Below are positions 1 through 8,091 of a stretch of 36,221 nt of DNA, one piece after another (the stretch's first letter is position 1; each line of letters opens with the position of its first letter). Where the stretch lies: the NCBI RefSeq assembly GCF_020829495.1, contig NZ_JAIVFQ010000072.1, forward strand, positions 1 to 36,221, read 5' to 3'. Source of the DNA: Nostoc favosum CHAB5714 (lineage in GTDB: Bacteria > Cyanobacteriota > Cyanobacteriia > Cyanobacteriales > Nostocaceae). The translations under genes and the position numbers were made by a program. The notes beneath the pieces are model-generated. The model had not been told where the DNA came from, made no database searches, and saw only the letters and a program-made list of their open reading frames with translations.

Positions 1-1
1 C

Positions 2-100
2 ATTTTGTCCCAACTGAAGTTAGGTAAGCAAGCTACTGGGTATAAAACTGCTCAGAAGGTTCTCAATCGTTTCATTGCTGAACTAATCGGTTCAGTTTAG
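2..100 (+). CDS. C-terminal end of an unidentified protein (5' cut off by window)
   Basis: An open frame enters from the left edge and ends at TAG (98-100). It gives about 32 residues ending in KVLNRFIAELIGSV, an amphipathic helix-like tail. I do not recognise the family. It converges on accD, with about 38 bases between the two stop codons. Only the tail is visible, so it could be chance reading frame, although its composition looks like real coding sequence. Confidence 0.35.
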   Translation: MLSQLKLGKQATGYKTAQKVLNRFIAELIGSV

Positions 101-138
101 CTGTTTGGGGAATTCGCCAACGGTATCCGGATCTCGGC

Positions 139-1071
139 TCAATGCACTATTGTCTTAGACGTGTGCAGATGAGATACAGTTTGAAACGGCTGGTGCAAAG
201 AAATCAGCTGCGCTAGAGTTTTCTTTAGTTGGGTACGGGGTATAATCGCATCCAGAAAACCGTGACGCAGCAAATCTTCAGCGGTTTGAAAATCATCGGG
301 TAGCTTTTGCCGAAGGGTTTGCTCAATGACTCGGCGACCGGCAAACCCAATAGTTGCTTTTGGTTCTGCCAGAATAATGTCGCCCAACATGGCAAAACTA
401 GCAGTGACGCCTCCGGTGGTGGGATTAGTAAGAACAGAGATATAAAGCAGTTGGGCTTGGTGATGATGCTCTAAGGTACCTGATATCTTTGCCATCTGCA
501 TTAGCGAGAGCATTCCTTCTTGCATCCTGGCACCACCAGAGGCACAAACGATAACCACGGGATAATGCCTTTGCGTCGCTCTTTCGATCAGAAGAGTGAG
601 TTTTTCTCCCACCACGGACCCCATGCTACCGCCCATAAATCGGAAGTCCATGACACCTAGAGCAATCGGTATGCCTTCAAGCTGACCGAAACCAGTTTGG
701 ACAGCATCTACTAAACCAGTTTTTTTCTGGGTTTCTGTGATGCGATCGCTATAAGCTTTTAAATCGTGAAATTGTAGGGGATCGGCTGGACGCAGATTTT
801 CATCCAATGGCATCCAGGTATTGGCATCTATCAACTGACGAATGCGCTCATTGCTATCCACCCGTATATGATGTCCGCACTCTAGACAGACCATCTGATT
901 TGCTCGTAGGTCTTTGGCATAGGTCACAACTGCACAAGCCGCACACTTATTCCATAATTCATTAGCAATTTCACGTTCTTGGTACTTCTGGCTCATGGAA
1001 TAGTATTTCCGTCGATCAGCAAACCAATCAAAAAGAGACATTAAACTGCTTGATTTAATAGTTTTAGCCAT
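139..1071 (-). CDS. accD: Acetyl-CoA carboxylase carboxyltransferase beta subunit (AccD), cluster-associated copy
   Basis: This is the beta subunit of the carboxyltransferase half of acetyl-CoA carboxylase; with AccA it transfers CO2 from biotin to acetyl-CoA to make malonyl-CoA. The 310-residue protein is full length. It has the N-terminal SLFDWFADRRK motif seen in cyanobacterial AccD and a four-Cys zinc ribbon (CAAC at about residues 43-46, CLEC at about 62-65). The crotonase-fold core is present, with FMGGSMGSVVGEK, SGGARMQEG and TNPTTGGVTASFAMLGD. The start at 1071 is kept because cyanobacterial AccD carries about ten residues before SLFDWF. It is the last gene on the cluster strand, about 155 bases after the DsrE-like gene. 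A carboxyltransferase subunit beside many ketosynthases suggests a dedicated or boosted malonyl-CoA supply. Whether another accD exists elsewhere cannot be seen here. Confidence 0.95.
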   Translation of the reverse strand: MAKTIKSSSLMSLFDWFADRRKYYSMSQKYQEREIANELWNKCAACAVVTYAKDLRANQMVCLECGHHIRVDSNERIRQLIDANTWMPLDENLRPADPLQFHDLKAYSDRITETQKKTGLVDAVQTGFGQLEGIPIALGVMDFRFMGGSMGSVVGEKLTLLIERATQRHYPVVIVCASGGARMQEGMLSLMQMAKISGTLEHHHQAQLLYISVLTNPTTGGVTASFAMLGDIILAEPKATIGFAGRRVIEQTLRQKLPDDFQTAEDLLRHGFLDAIIPRTQLKKTLAQLISLHQPFQTVSHLHTSKTIVH

Positions 1072-1226
1072 TTTTATAGAAGCGTTGGATTAGCAATTTT
1101 ATACTCATTTAGGTGCAGGATAGGGAAAACGGCACCATCGTGTACTGGATTGAGAAACTTTTATAGTTAAGTACTAAAATTTTGAAATTTTCTAGCTTTA
1201 AGTTTTGTGCCATAACATTTCCCGGT

Positions 1227-1607
1227 TTACCAATACCAAACGAAGTCATACTCTTCACATAGTTGTGTCACTTTATGGAGATCAGCTTCGATAATCCCAG
1301 GAATCAGTTGTCCTGAATTAATTTGCAGGCGTTTGCAATCATCACTGTACACATACACATTTACGCCATCTTTTATCAATTCTTTGAGCGATGACTCATA
1401 GTGCGGAAGAGATTTAACCAAGATACGACCAATAGTTAACTGAGGCTGGGATTGTTCCTGCAAGCCATACAAAATAGCGTTTCCGCGTAAAAGTACGCCC
1501 ATGTTTACGTTCATCTTATGCAGTGCATACGATAACCAAAGAATATGAGCATATTGTTCTTCTATTGTTCCTCGGTAAGCACGTTCAATGATTGCAAGAC
1601 AACTCAT
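1227..1607 (-). CDS. DsrE-like small protein 1 (keeps Cys)
   Basis: A small soluble alpha/beta protein of about 126 residues resembling the DsrE/TusD-type sulfur-relay fold. It has an N-terminal strand and helix, then NVYVYSDDCKRLQI with a Cys where DsrE-type proteins carry the sulfur-accepting Cys, and it ends DFVWYW. The frame extends upstream to 1805, but that extension translates the short-repeat DNA, so I start at MSCLAIIERAY (1607). No clear ribosome-binding site supports this start. Its SDD segment and C-terminal layout match the protein at 2281-2646, so the two look like paralogues. Three DsrE-like genes in a row recall DsrEFH/TusBCD heteromers, but a sulfur-transfer role in this cluster is inference. 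Confidence 0.6.
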   Translation of the reverse strand: MSCLAIIERAYRGTIEEQYAHILWLSYALHKMNVNMGVLLRGNAILYGLQEQSQPQLTIGRILVKSLPHYESSLKELIKDGVNVYVYSDDCKRLQINSGQLIPGIIEADLHKVTQLCEEYDFVWYW

Positions 1608-1611
1608 ACTA

Positions 1612-1635
1612 ATTCGTAATTCGTAATTCGTAATT
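1612..1635. repeat. Short tandem heptamer repeat (TAATTCG)
   Basis: A run of about 3.5 copies of the heptamer TAATTCG lies just upstream of the DsrE-like gene. Short tandem repeats of this type are common in Nostocales intergenic DNA. It argues that the reading frame extending through it is not genuine N-terminal coding sequence. Confidence 0.75.
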
Positions 1636-1679
1636 AAGATACACAGAAAAAGGCTTGATACAAGCAGTGAGACCAGTGC

Positions 1680-1755
1680 TGCGAAGAGAAGTCTGAGCGC
1701 CGGCGTCCGGCGATGGCGCTTTGCCAACGTCTCTGACGAACAGAACTTCTCTGAG
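1680..1755. repeat. Interspersed palindromic repeat
   Basis: A GC-rich block with outer inverted arms (AGAGAAGT near 1684, ACTTCTCT near 1744). Between them is a second inverted pair, GCGCC...GGCGC, around a GGCGTCCGGCGAT loop. It sits in the 1608-1851 gap between two DsrE-like genes. It resembles the mobile palindromic repeats scattered in Nostoc-type genomes, and could fold in RNA and partly uncouple the downstream gene. Confidence 0.5.
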
Positions 1756-1851
1756 GGTTTCCAATCCATTCCCCGGTAGGAGTGAAACAATACATCCTTT
1801 CCCAATTGGTATAAAGAAGAAGCTTTTAAGCATCAAAGTCTTAACAAGTCC

Positions 1852-2268
1852 TTATTTGATTCCCAAAATCATTGATACATCCGCTTGTTCTAGATAGTGC
1901 AGAAACTTAAATGGAGATTTTACCTTGACCTCCTCCATCTGCTCTATTGCACCACGTTCCTCCATACAATGGCGGCAAACAAACCACTGCACGCGTCCTT
2001 CTGCTACTTCCAAAAGTTCCCGAATCAGTGCCATTGTTGAAGGATACTCTGTCTTTTTTTTATCCGCAGCTACATCTAAAAGGTTGTAAGGTTTGACGTT
2101 GCTAAGGGTTTTCTGCGTTAGCGTTGTAGCACCACCACAAGTCCAAACAATCACCTGGTCTCCTTGTGTGATTGCTGCATCTACTATACGCAGCAAACTA
2201 GTACATAATTCAGATTCATAAGGAGCACCCATTACTCCCAAAAAAATCGATGACTTAGATTCCAACAT
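1852..2268 (-). CDS. DsrE-like small protein 2 (CxxC...ERGA type)
   Basis: A 138-residue soluble protein with the DsrE-type pattern: an N-terminal strand ending FLGVMGAPYES, a Gly-rich VWTCGGATTL segment, then VQWFVCRHCMEERGA and a C-terminal ADVSMILGIK. The FVCRHCMEERG element (Cys at about residues 98 and 101) matches the position of the conserved Cys and following Arg-Gly in DsrE proteins. This makes it the clearest candidate for a persulfide-carrying subunit in the trio. The gene begins 12 bases after the preceding stop, so it is probably co-transcribed with 2281-2646. The family is assigned from fold-level motifs only. Confidence 0.6.
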   Translation of the reverse strand: MLESKSSIFLGVMGAPYESELCTSLLRIVDAAITQGDQVIVWTCGGATTLTQKTLSNVKPYNLLDVAADKKKTEYPSTMALIRELLEVAEGRVQWFVCRHCMEERGAIEQMEEVKVKSPFKFLHYLEQADVSMILGIK

Positions 2269-2280
2269 GACTTTGGCTCC

Positions 2281-2646
2281 CTAATGCCAAATTGGCTTAC
2301 AATCAGGACGAGTCAGAAGTTTCACTAGCCTTGCCATTCCCACAATCTCAATCCCCTTAATCAGGTCGGTAGGTTTTAGAGAACGGTTTGTCAGCGAAAA
2401 ATCGTCAGAGTATATAGAAACAATTCCTTTACTAATCAGGCTGCTTAAGCGAGGCTCTGCGTTGGCTTGTGCCATCAGTACCCCATTCTGAATCAAAAAT
2501 AGGTCTACTGTATGTCCGTCCTCGCCTAATTGGGCAGCCAAGTTTAAAAAATCACCAACTTCTTGGCTTTCGTATGTTGAGCGGGTCTCAATCAGCAAAT
2601 ATACACTCATGATTGCTTTATGGGGCAATGTTAGAGAAGTTGACAT
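2281..2646 (-). CDS. DsrE-like small protein 3 (Cys replaced)
   Basis: Third DsrE-like protein, about 121 residues. The core begins SVYLLIETRSTYESQEVGDF, followed by DLFLIQNGVLMAQ, then SIYSDDFSLTNRSL and a C-terminal DCKPIWH. It matches the protein at 1227-1607, but the Cys after SDD is Phe, so it cannot carry sulfur at that position and may be a structural subunit. The frame opens further upstream at a TTG (2676), and another ATG lies at 2610. I chose 2646 because a GGGA-like ribosome site precedes it, but this is uncertain. About 240 bases separate it from the next upstream gene, so a separate promoter for the DsrE genes is possible. Confidence 0.55.
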   Translation of the reverse strand: MSTSLTLPHKAIMSVYLLIETRSTYESQEVGDFLNLAAQLGEDGHTVDLFLIQNGVLMAQANAEPRLSSLISKGIVSIYSDDFSLTNRSLKPTDLIKGIEIVGMARLVKLLTRPDCKPIWH

Positions 2647-2818
2647 CTTGTGCAATATCCCGTTAAAAAGTTCCAAATAAATTTTGAAGTCGGAACTTTA
2701 CTCTTTATGGCGCTTGTTTTAGTACTTTAAATTCTCAAATCCAGCACCAAATTTATGAAAATGTTCCAACACTGTTGAAAACCGGAACTACGTAAAATCA
2801 ATGTATGTTTTGATATTA

Positions 2819-2835
2819 AATAGCTAAAAGCTATT
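2819..2835. terminator. Small hairpin after the alpha/beta hydrolase gene
   Basis: AATAGCT and AGCTATT form a 7-bp stem around a 3-base loop about 50 bases past the stop of the gene at 2885-3871. It is AT-rich with no strong U-tract, so it would be a weak terminator or processing site at best. Confidence 0.3.
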
Positions 2836-2884
2836 CATAGCAATGTTTTAAACGACTTGGTACAAAATATGAGCTTCTCTATCC

Positions 2885-3871
2885 TTAGCCCTTTATCTTA
2901 GTGATTTGACTTGATTCCTCAGTAAGATAACGACTCAAAAAGTTAATAATTAAATTACGATAAGCTTCACCATGTCTCCAGAATGCCATCAGATGAGGTG
3001 TATGTGATGCCAACCAAAATTCCGAATTAGGATGAAGCTTCGTGAACTGCCTGATTTCATCAGGAGGTACGATCTTGTCTTCTTCGTTGGCGATAAATAG
3101 CATATTAATCGGAAGGTCTGATAATTTAGGCGGCCACTTAACTGCCAGCATCATATTTATTGCCATAGCATAGACAGTCTTTAAAAGCGGGTATAAGATT
3201 GGGCCACTAAATATACTTGGCAACATAAATTCTTTGAAAGCATCTATGAAGCGATGGGAAAGCTGTGTAATGCTCAGAGTCGGGCCACTGTCAAGAATGA
3301 TAGCTCGTACAGAAGATTGAGATTGAGGACGCATCATAGAGTAGAGTGCAGGAAAAGTGGAAAATGAGAAGCAAAGAAGGGCGATATTACCTTCAGCAAG
3401 TTCGGGCTTGCTCCGCACAAAGGAAATAGCTGCTTCTATATCATCTGAAAAGCGGCGACTCATCGACCAAAATGCTCTATCCGTACTGCTATCCCCATGA
3501 TTACGGTGATCGAAAACCAAAACATTGTATCCAGCTTTGTAGATAAAGTCGGCATAGCGTAGCTTAGAACCCTTGTGAGATCCCACCTCATGCCCAATGA
3601 TGACGGTATGGGCTGAAACTGTCGTATGGATAAACCATGCATCTAAGGTGACGTGACTTCTATTAACAGGAATCTTAACCGGAACTCCAGCAAGCTTGAA
3701 GCCACCTGATTGCCTTGTAGTCTTTTTTCGGATTGGATGATAGGTTTTATAAGCGATTACAACACCATAGGCTACAGCAGCTAAAATCGGTAGACCGCTA
3801 ATTGCCATTAATAAATCCCTTAACCATCCAGAAAAGTTTGTAGCCTGATTACTTTTTTCGGATACAGTCAT
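2885..3871 (-). CDS. Membrane-anchored alpha/beta hydrolase
   Basis: A 328-residue serine hydrolase of the alpha/beta superfamily. Residues about 18-42 form one hydrophobic N-terminal segment (LLMAISGLPILAAVAYGVVIAY), probably a membrane anchor. The catalytic domain follows, with the oxyanion-side HEVGSHKG, then VLVFDHRNHGDS. The nucleophile elbow is LLCFSFST (Ser at about 169, CxSxS instead of GxSxG). A candidate acid is NEEDKIVPP and a candidate base is SHTPHLMAF. The fold is typical of lipases, esterases and acyl-transfer enzymes. It lies at the tailoring end of the cluster, on the same strand, 23 bases after the SRPBCC gene stop. It might release, hydrolyse or esterify a lipid product at the membrane. 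The substrate is unknown. Confidence 0.75.
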   Translation of the reverse strand: MTVSEKSNQATNFSGWLRDLLMAISGLPILAAVAYGVVIAYKTYHPIRKKTTRQSGGFKLAGVPVKIPVNRSHVTLDAWFIHTTVSAHTVIIGHEVGSHKGSKLRYADFIYKAGYNVLVFDHRNHGDSSTDRAFWSMSRRFSDDIEAAISFVRSKPELAEGNIALLCFSFSTFPALYSMMRPQSQSSVRAIILDSGPTLSITQLSHRFIDAFKEFMLPSIFSGPILYPLLKTVYAMAINMMLAVKWPPKLSDLPINMLFIANEEDKIVPPDEIRQFTKLHPNSEFWLASHTPHLMAFWRHGEAYRNLIINFLSRYLTEESSQITKIKG

Positions 3872-3894
3872 TAGTATTTTCTCAAGAAAGTGAA

Positions 3895-4437
3895 CTATGT
3901 AAGACTCTGAAGCTCAGCTAGATGCTTTAGTGTTAAAAGCTGCTTGCTCATCATAAATAAGTCTGCCCAAGGAAGAAACCAGCGCATAAAAGACCAAAAG
4001 CTGTGCTTGGGATAGCACAGATGCAACTTAACAACAAGCCGACAAGTGTTCTCTGTAATGGGAAAGACGACGTAACTTAATGCAATTTGACCAAAGATAG
4101 GGACTGCTTGTGGAGAATCTATTACCATTGTTAAGTGTCGATTCTGTTCAAACTTAACAAGTTTGAAGATAGTCATTACTCTTTGGTTATGCTCTAAGTT
4201 TTCAATACTAGGGGTCAATATTATTGGACTTTGACGACCAAAGTTATCAATCCAATCATAACTGTAGGGTGCAACCTTCAACTGGCATAACCAGCGAAAT
4301 AAGATATGGGCAGGTGCTTTAACATCTACTGCCCGGAAATACACGTCGTCACTGCTAGACATGTACGAATCACAAGGAAACTCCATTTGCCTCTCTTCAG
4401 GAGTAGATCCCCAGGTGTATGCAATGGGTTTTTGCAT
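3895..4437 (-). CDS. SRPBCC (START/polyketide-cyclase fold) protein
   Basis: A 180-residue protein resembling the SRPBCC superfamily of helix-grip hydrophobic-pocket proteins. Visible elements are FRAVDVKAPAHILFRWLCQL at about residues 34-53, then PYSYDWIDNFGRQSP, a central strand-rich stretch (VIDSPQAVPIFGQIALSYVV), and a C-terminal long helix with FWSFMRWFLPWADLFMM. Members bind lipids, polyketides or aromatic ligands, and some act as cyclases or aromatases in type II polyketide clusters. In this context a ligand-binding or cyclising role is plausible but unproven. No catalytic residues can be assigned from sequence alone. It is separated from the upstream gene by about 104 bases and from the downstream hydrolase by 23. 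Confidence 0.65.
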   Translation of the reverse strand: MQKPIAYTWGSTPEERQMEFPCDSYMSSSDDVYFRAVDVKAPAHILFRWLCQLKVAPYSYDWIDNFGRQSPIILTPSIENLEHNQRVMTIFKLVKFEQNRHLTMVIDSPQAVPIFGQIALSYVVFPITENTCRLVVKLHLCYPKHSFWSFMRWFLPWADLFMMSKQLLTLKHLAELQSLT

Positions 4438-4541
4438 ATGCTCTATCTTGCTTTTATGAGGGGTACATGGACGGCTGTCAAGACCGCTTTAGGAGTTTAT
4501 AATACCCGATCACGCGCGTTGGGGGCTTGCGATCGATAAAT

Positions 4542-5204
4542 TCAAGAGTTGATTGTTTTCTTGCTCCTGAACTCCTGAATTTTTCTTTGCTCAGAATTAG
4601 CTAAATTGAAAGCAAAATCTTCAAAGCGATCACTACCCCAGAACTTTTCATTACCATTAATGAAAAAGGGAATACCAAAGACACTATCTCGGTAAGCTTT
4701 GTAGAGAGCTTCAACTCCTTCCTGCCTTATCGTTGGGTCGTGAGGTGCTTGAGCTATTAATTCTGGATCAAGTCCAACTTCTTGTGCAATACGGCTAATG
4801 GTATCAATCGAGCAAATGTTTTCACCCTTCTCCCAGCGAGCTTGATAAACAGCCCAGAAAAAAGATGAGCCTTTACCGTAGCGTCGAGCAGCCAAATAAG
4901 CCAAGTGTGGTAGATCCCACCAAGGATTGCGATCAACGGGCCAAGTTATTTTGTAGCCCAGTTTAGTTGTCAGCCTCTTGATGTCTTGCAGAATGTAAAG
5001 ATGTCTGTGACGACTCATGGGAGTGTATAGGAACTCTCCTCCTTTAGCCTTTAGCAAAATGAGTGTTTGCTTGTCAGGTTCCCAAAAGGGAATATACTCA
5101 ATTCCGTACTGCTTGGAATCAAAGCATTCCTCCAAAAGACGCGCTCCAACCCAGGAATATGGACTGCGAAAACAGAAGTAGAAGCGAGGAGAGGATGTTT
5201 TCAT
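4542..5204 (-). CDS. DsbA-family / 2-hydroxychromene-2-carboxylate isomerase-like protein
   Basis: A 220-residue thioredoxin-fold protein of the DsbA / HCCA-isomerase (kappa-GST-like) group. The N-terminal strand-turn FYFCFRSPYSWVGARLLEE has the SPYS motif where DsbA has CxxC, so it is probably not a disulfide oxidase. A helical insert follows, and then VFGIPFFINGNEKFWGSDRFED, the cis-Pro and GSDR region typical of HCCA isomerases. Those enzymes perform glutathione-dependent cis-trans isomerisation of a conjugated double bond. In a cluster with dehydratases this suggests double-bond isomerisation of an unsaturated chain, which is inference. The start ATG (5202-5204) overlaps the upstream stop as ATGA, so translation is likely coupled to the thioesterase-like gene. 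Confidence 0.75.
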   Translation of the reverse strand: MKTSSPRFYFCFRSPYSWVGARLLEECFDSKQYGIEYIPFWEPDKQTLILLKAKGGEFLYTPMSRHRHLYILQDIKRLTTKLGYKITWPVDRNPWWDLPHLAYLAARRYGKGSSFFWAVYQARWEKGENICSIDTISRIAQEVGLDPELIAQAPHDPTIRQEGVEALYKAYRDSVFGIPFFINGNEKFWGSDRFEDFAFNLANSEQRKIQEFRSKKTINS

Positions 5205-6196
5205 CGGATGCCGCCTTTTCCCCTTAGAGCGACCAATGTCTCTTCATCAAAGTTAACAAGTTCCCAGTCTTGGCGGTTGAGAATCTTAGCATATCCGTGT
5301 GTGATTTTTCCAGTAGCAGTGTGAATCAAGACACCATCACGTATTACATAACAGTCTATCCTAGAGGTGTATGTAAAATCTTTGAAAATATCCTCCACCG
5401 TGTAGACAGTGTAGATAGTTTCTTCCATCAATGCTTCGCGCAAAATCTCAATCTGCGCCTTTGGCACAACTGGAATCCATCTGCGTGTGTCCAGCATGGT
5501 ACGGATGGAAATGCCACGATCTGCTAAAAACAAATCTACCACCTCTTCCATCAACCGAAGATAGCCAGAGTGCTGTAATCTTTCGGTGAAATGGCAGTAG
5601 AAATAAGGTACGTGCCATTTCCAAACAAAGGAGTTTGCATCCTCTGGCACTACTTGGCGGATTAGATCATCTTTAGCATTGCTAGTACTGCGGTCTGAAG
5701 TGGCAGCATATTCTGATACGGGTTTGGAAGCAGACCGATTTATCTCGGCTACTACATAAGGAGCTAATTCATCTGGTAGAACCGATACTGTAACTCCACT
5801 GCGATCTTGCCGGAATAAAGTTTTTACCTTGCCAGTGTATGCCTTAACTTCTTTACTGTCTCGCTGGACAAACATTTGGATGGAAAATGTTAATTCCCCG
5901 TCCTTGGGTTTGATCTTGGGCTGTACTTCGATTCTCACCAAGTCGTCCATATGGAGCGCATGAAGAATATTTGCACTAGATTCAGTAATTTCAAAGCACA
6001 AACCATGCTCCTCATAAAGTTGACGTGGCACTAGTTTACAGTTCCGAAGATGTTGAATTACTGCCTCTTCTGCCAAATACATTACGTGCTTAAACCCAAT
6101 CCAAGTACATATATTAGAACCCTCAAAGTGGGGCTGCTTTTTAACGACAGTAAGCTGTTCATTTTTAAAAGCGTCCATCATTAATGTATTCATCAT
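5201..6196 (-). CDS. Double-hotdog acyl-ACP/CoA thioesterase-like protein
   Basis: About 331 residues containing two 4-hydroxybenzoyl-CoA-thioesterase-like hotdog domains. The first has ICTWIGFKHVMYLAEEAVIQ and LVPRQLYEEHGLCFEI, followed by a MDDLVRIEVQPK strand. The second has HFTERLQHSGYLRLMEEVV, DTRRWIPVVPKAQIEI and CYVIRDGVLIHTATGKITHG. Tandem hotdogs are typical of acyl-ACP thioesterases and some polyketide-releasing enzymes. An upstream ATG at 6205 overlaps the previous stop (ATGA), but the GAGAGG ribosome site directly abuts that codon and is about 9 bases from the ATG at 6196, so I prefer 6196. The protein could cleave the finished chain from ACP or edit stalled intermediates. Translation is tightly coupled to its neighbours on both sides. 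Confidence 0.75.
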   Translation of the reverse strand: MMNTLMMDAFKNEQLTVVKKQPHFEGSNICTWIGFKHVMYLAEEAVIQHLRNCKLVPRQLYEEHGLCFEITESSANILHALHMDDLVRIEVQPKIKPKDGELTFSIQMFVQRDSKEVKAYTGKVKTLFRQDRSGVTVSVLPDELAPYVVAEINRSASKPVSEYAATSDRSTSNAKDDLIRQVVPEDANSFVWKWHVPYFYCHFTERLQHSGYLRLMEEVVDLFLADRGISIRTMLDTRRWIPVVPKAQIEILREALMEETIYTVYTVEDIFKDFTYTSRIDCYVIRDGVLIHTATGKITHGYAKILNRQDWELVNFDEETLVALRGKGGIR

Positions 6197-6201
6197 GAAT
6201 A

Positions 6202-8091
6202 TCATCCTCTCAATATTGTTAACAAAAATCGATTAATTAGTGACAAAACAGTTTGGGGTTGCTCCAACATGCTAAAGTGATCGCAATTTGGCAAGATTTT
6301 CAGAGTGGCACAAGGCAGGGACTTGGCCAAGGCTTCGCAATCAGCGGGAAAGGAGCAGAAATCATTTTCACCACCGATTACCAAGCAAGGGATATGAATC
6401 GAATGGAGGTTTAAGTGAGGTGTACGAGATAACAGATTAAAGAATTGCAACCATCCATAGGGACCAATTCGATCTCGCACTTTTTGTGACATGGCGTTAA
6501 TAGTTTCTGGCGAAAGATGGCTGGTTTGACGTACTTCTAAACCCTTCTCAAGAAACTTTTGAAAATGGTTTACATAATACGTCATGAGTGACCAATTGAA
6601 TAACTCATACCGCTCCTTATAAAAGGGTGAGATCAAGACGAGAGCTTTTAACTGTCCTACACCGTAAGTATTCAAATACTCCAAAACAGCATTGGCACCA
6701 AATGAGTGGGCAATAATAATGGATATATCGGTCGGAATTGTTTCTAATCCTAGCTTGACCCATTCATGTACAGAGGTATTTAGACCCCAACGATGGTTTT
6801 GTTGTCCAGCCCAAGGTAATTCCAAGCTAAATATTTGAAACTTAGGGTCAATATGCGAGAAAAGATATTCCCAAGCATCCCACTTTCCCTCCATGCCATG
6901 TAGCATTGCTATAGATGCTTTAAAGTTGGAAGATATGCGCTTTAGTTCGTAAACATGAATTGTATACTTTGGTAAGACACGCTCAATGTGGCTGTAAGTA
7001 TGACCTTGATGTTGGAGGATACTCCAATCAGATATTTCATTTTGCCTTTGAGTCCTATCTTCGATAACCTCAGGTGCTTTAATCAAAAGGCTGGCAGAGC
7101 CATCTCCCCAACTTGCTCCACTGGTGGCAATAGCTTTTGTGCCTTGATGTGTACGCAACCAAAGACAAGCTGTAATGCATTGAAGAACCCCCAAAGCGCC
7201 GTAGGTTTCTCCTAAAGCTACCCCCAAGTCCAGAACGCTGGTTGGCGGTTTGTCTTGCCAAAGTTCCAAGGTGTGTTCTACAGATTTCGCCGTTGGAGCA
7301 TAAAAACGATTGGGGGTTAGCCAAATATCTGGAGGAGTCAAATCGCCGTTGACAGCTGCAAGAATCGAATTCTTGATGTCAATACCAAGTTCATAACTAT
7401 AGCCTTCCAAATAACCGTAGATTGAAGCACCTCTTTCTAATGCGGCATCGGTTGATTCGAGTACAACAGCTCCAGCAATATTACCCAAACGAATTCCTGA
7501 CGAAGTTCCCAGCCAAGCAGAAGCAGATACGCCCATAAGCTTAGCTACAGTTGGATTTGTCGGTTCTACTCCAACTACCAGCATTCGCTGGGCACGACCA
7601 GCACGAATGGCATTGGCAGCCAAATATAAAGCATCGATGCCTGATGTGGCTCCATTGCAAAGCATCAGATTAATTGCCTGAAGACCAAAGCGAATAGCTA
7701 TGCTAGTTGCCACAACATTGCTAGAGGCGTTAGGCAAATCCATCGAACTGATGTCCTTGACATGGCTGACTCGAATTGTTTCTACAACTCTACAAACTGT
7801 GTCCAGATTGCAAAGATTAGAACTGACAATTACTCCAAATGTATGGGGAGACAGTTGCTCGGAAGGCAAGACTGGTAGTCCCGCATCATTAAGCGCAGCT
7901 TTAGCTGCACAGAGTGCTAGTTTCGTAGCGCAATCTTTATAACGGAGACCTTTGCGCTCCAGCTTATTTTCAGGTACAAATTCGACTGGTTCGATTGGAG
8001 ATGCTAATGCATCTAAAAAAACATTAATGCCCGAAATTCCAGGGATTTCTATTCCCAGTCCTGCGATCGCAACTGGTAGATTCTTGCTCAC
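6202..8091 (-). CDS. Degenerate ketosynthase (CLF-like) fused to an alpha/beta hydrolase (KS-F)
   Basis: A 629-residue two-domain protein. Residues 1-340 follow the thiolase-fold ketosynthase pattern. The nucleophile position, read by counting against FabF (CTSG), is Ala148 in LMLCNGATSG, and the catalytic His motifs (HGTGT, KxxIGH) are absent, so it cannot condense in the normal way. Residues about 390-629 form an alpha/beta hydrolase with LHGMEGKWDAWEYL, a nucleophile elbow IIAHSFGAN (Ser463), an acid in GGENDF (Asp577) and a base in NCDHFSML (His605): an intact triad. The start is GTG (8089-8091), overlapping the upstream stop as GTGA. It follows an active KS, so it probably acts as that enzyme's chain-length-factor-like partner with a built-in thioesterase or acyltransferase. 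I know no standard family with this architecture. Confidence 0.85.
   Translation of the reverse strand: MSKNLPVAIAGLGIEIPGISGINVFLDALASPIEPVEFVPENKLERKGLRYKDCATKLALCAAKAALNDAGLPVLPSEQLSPHTFGVIVSSNLCNLDTVCRVVETIRVSHVKDISSMDLPNASSNVVATSIAIRFGLQAINLMLCNGATSGIDALYLAANAIRAGRAQRMLVVGVEPTNPTVAKLMGVSASAWLGTSSGIRLGNIAGAVVLESTDAALERGASIYGYLEGYSYELGIDIKNSILAAVNGDLTPPDIWLTPNRFYAPTAKSVEHTLELWQDKPPTSVLDLGVALGETYGALGVLQCITACLWLRTHQGTKAIATSGASWGDGSASLLIKAPEVIEDRTQRQNEISDWSILQHQGHTYSHIERVLPKYTIHVYELKRISSNFKASIAMLHGMEGKWDAWEYLFSHIDPKFQIFSLELPWAGQQNHRWGLNTSVHEWVKLGLETIPTDISIIIAHSFGANAVLEYLNTYGVGQLKALVLISPFYKERYELFNWSLMTYYVNHFQKFLEKGLEVRQTSHLSPETINAMSQKVRDRIGPYGWLQFFNLLSRTPHLNLHSIHIPCLVIGGENDFCSFPADCEALAKSLPCATLKILPNCDHFSMLEQPQTVLSLINRFLLTILRG

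Noticed and set aside
1608..1805. N-terminal extension of the first DsrE-like gene with a hydrophobic segment resembling a signal anchor
   Set aside because: It translates the short tandem repeat and palindromic repeat; the domain begins at 1607.
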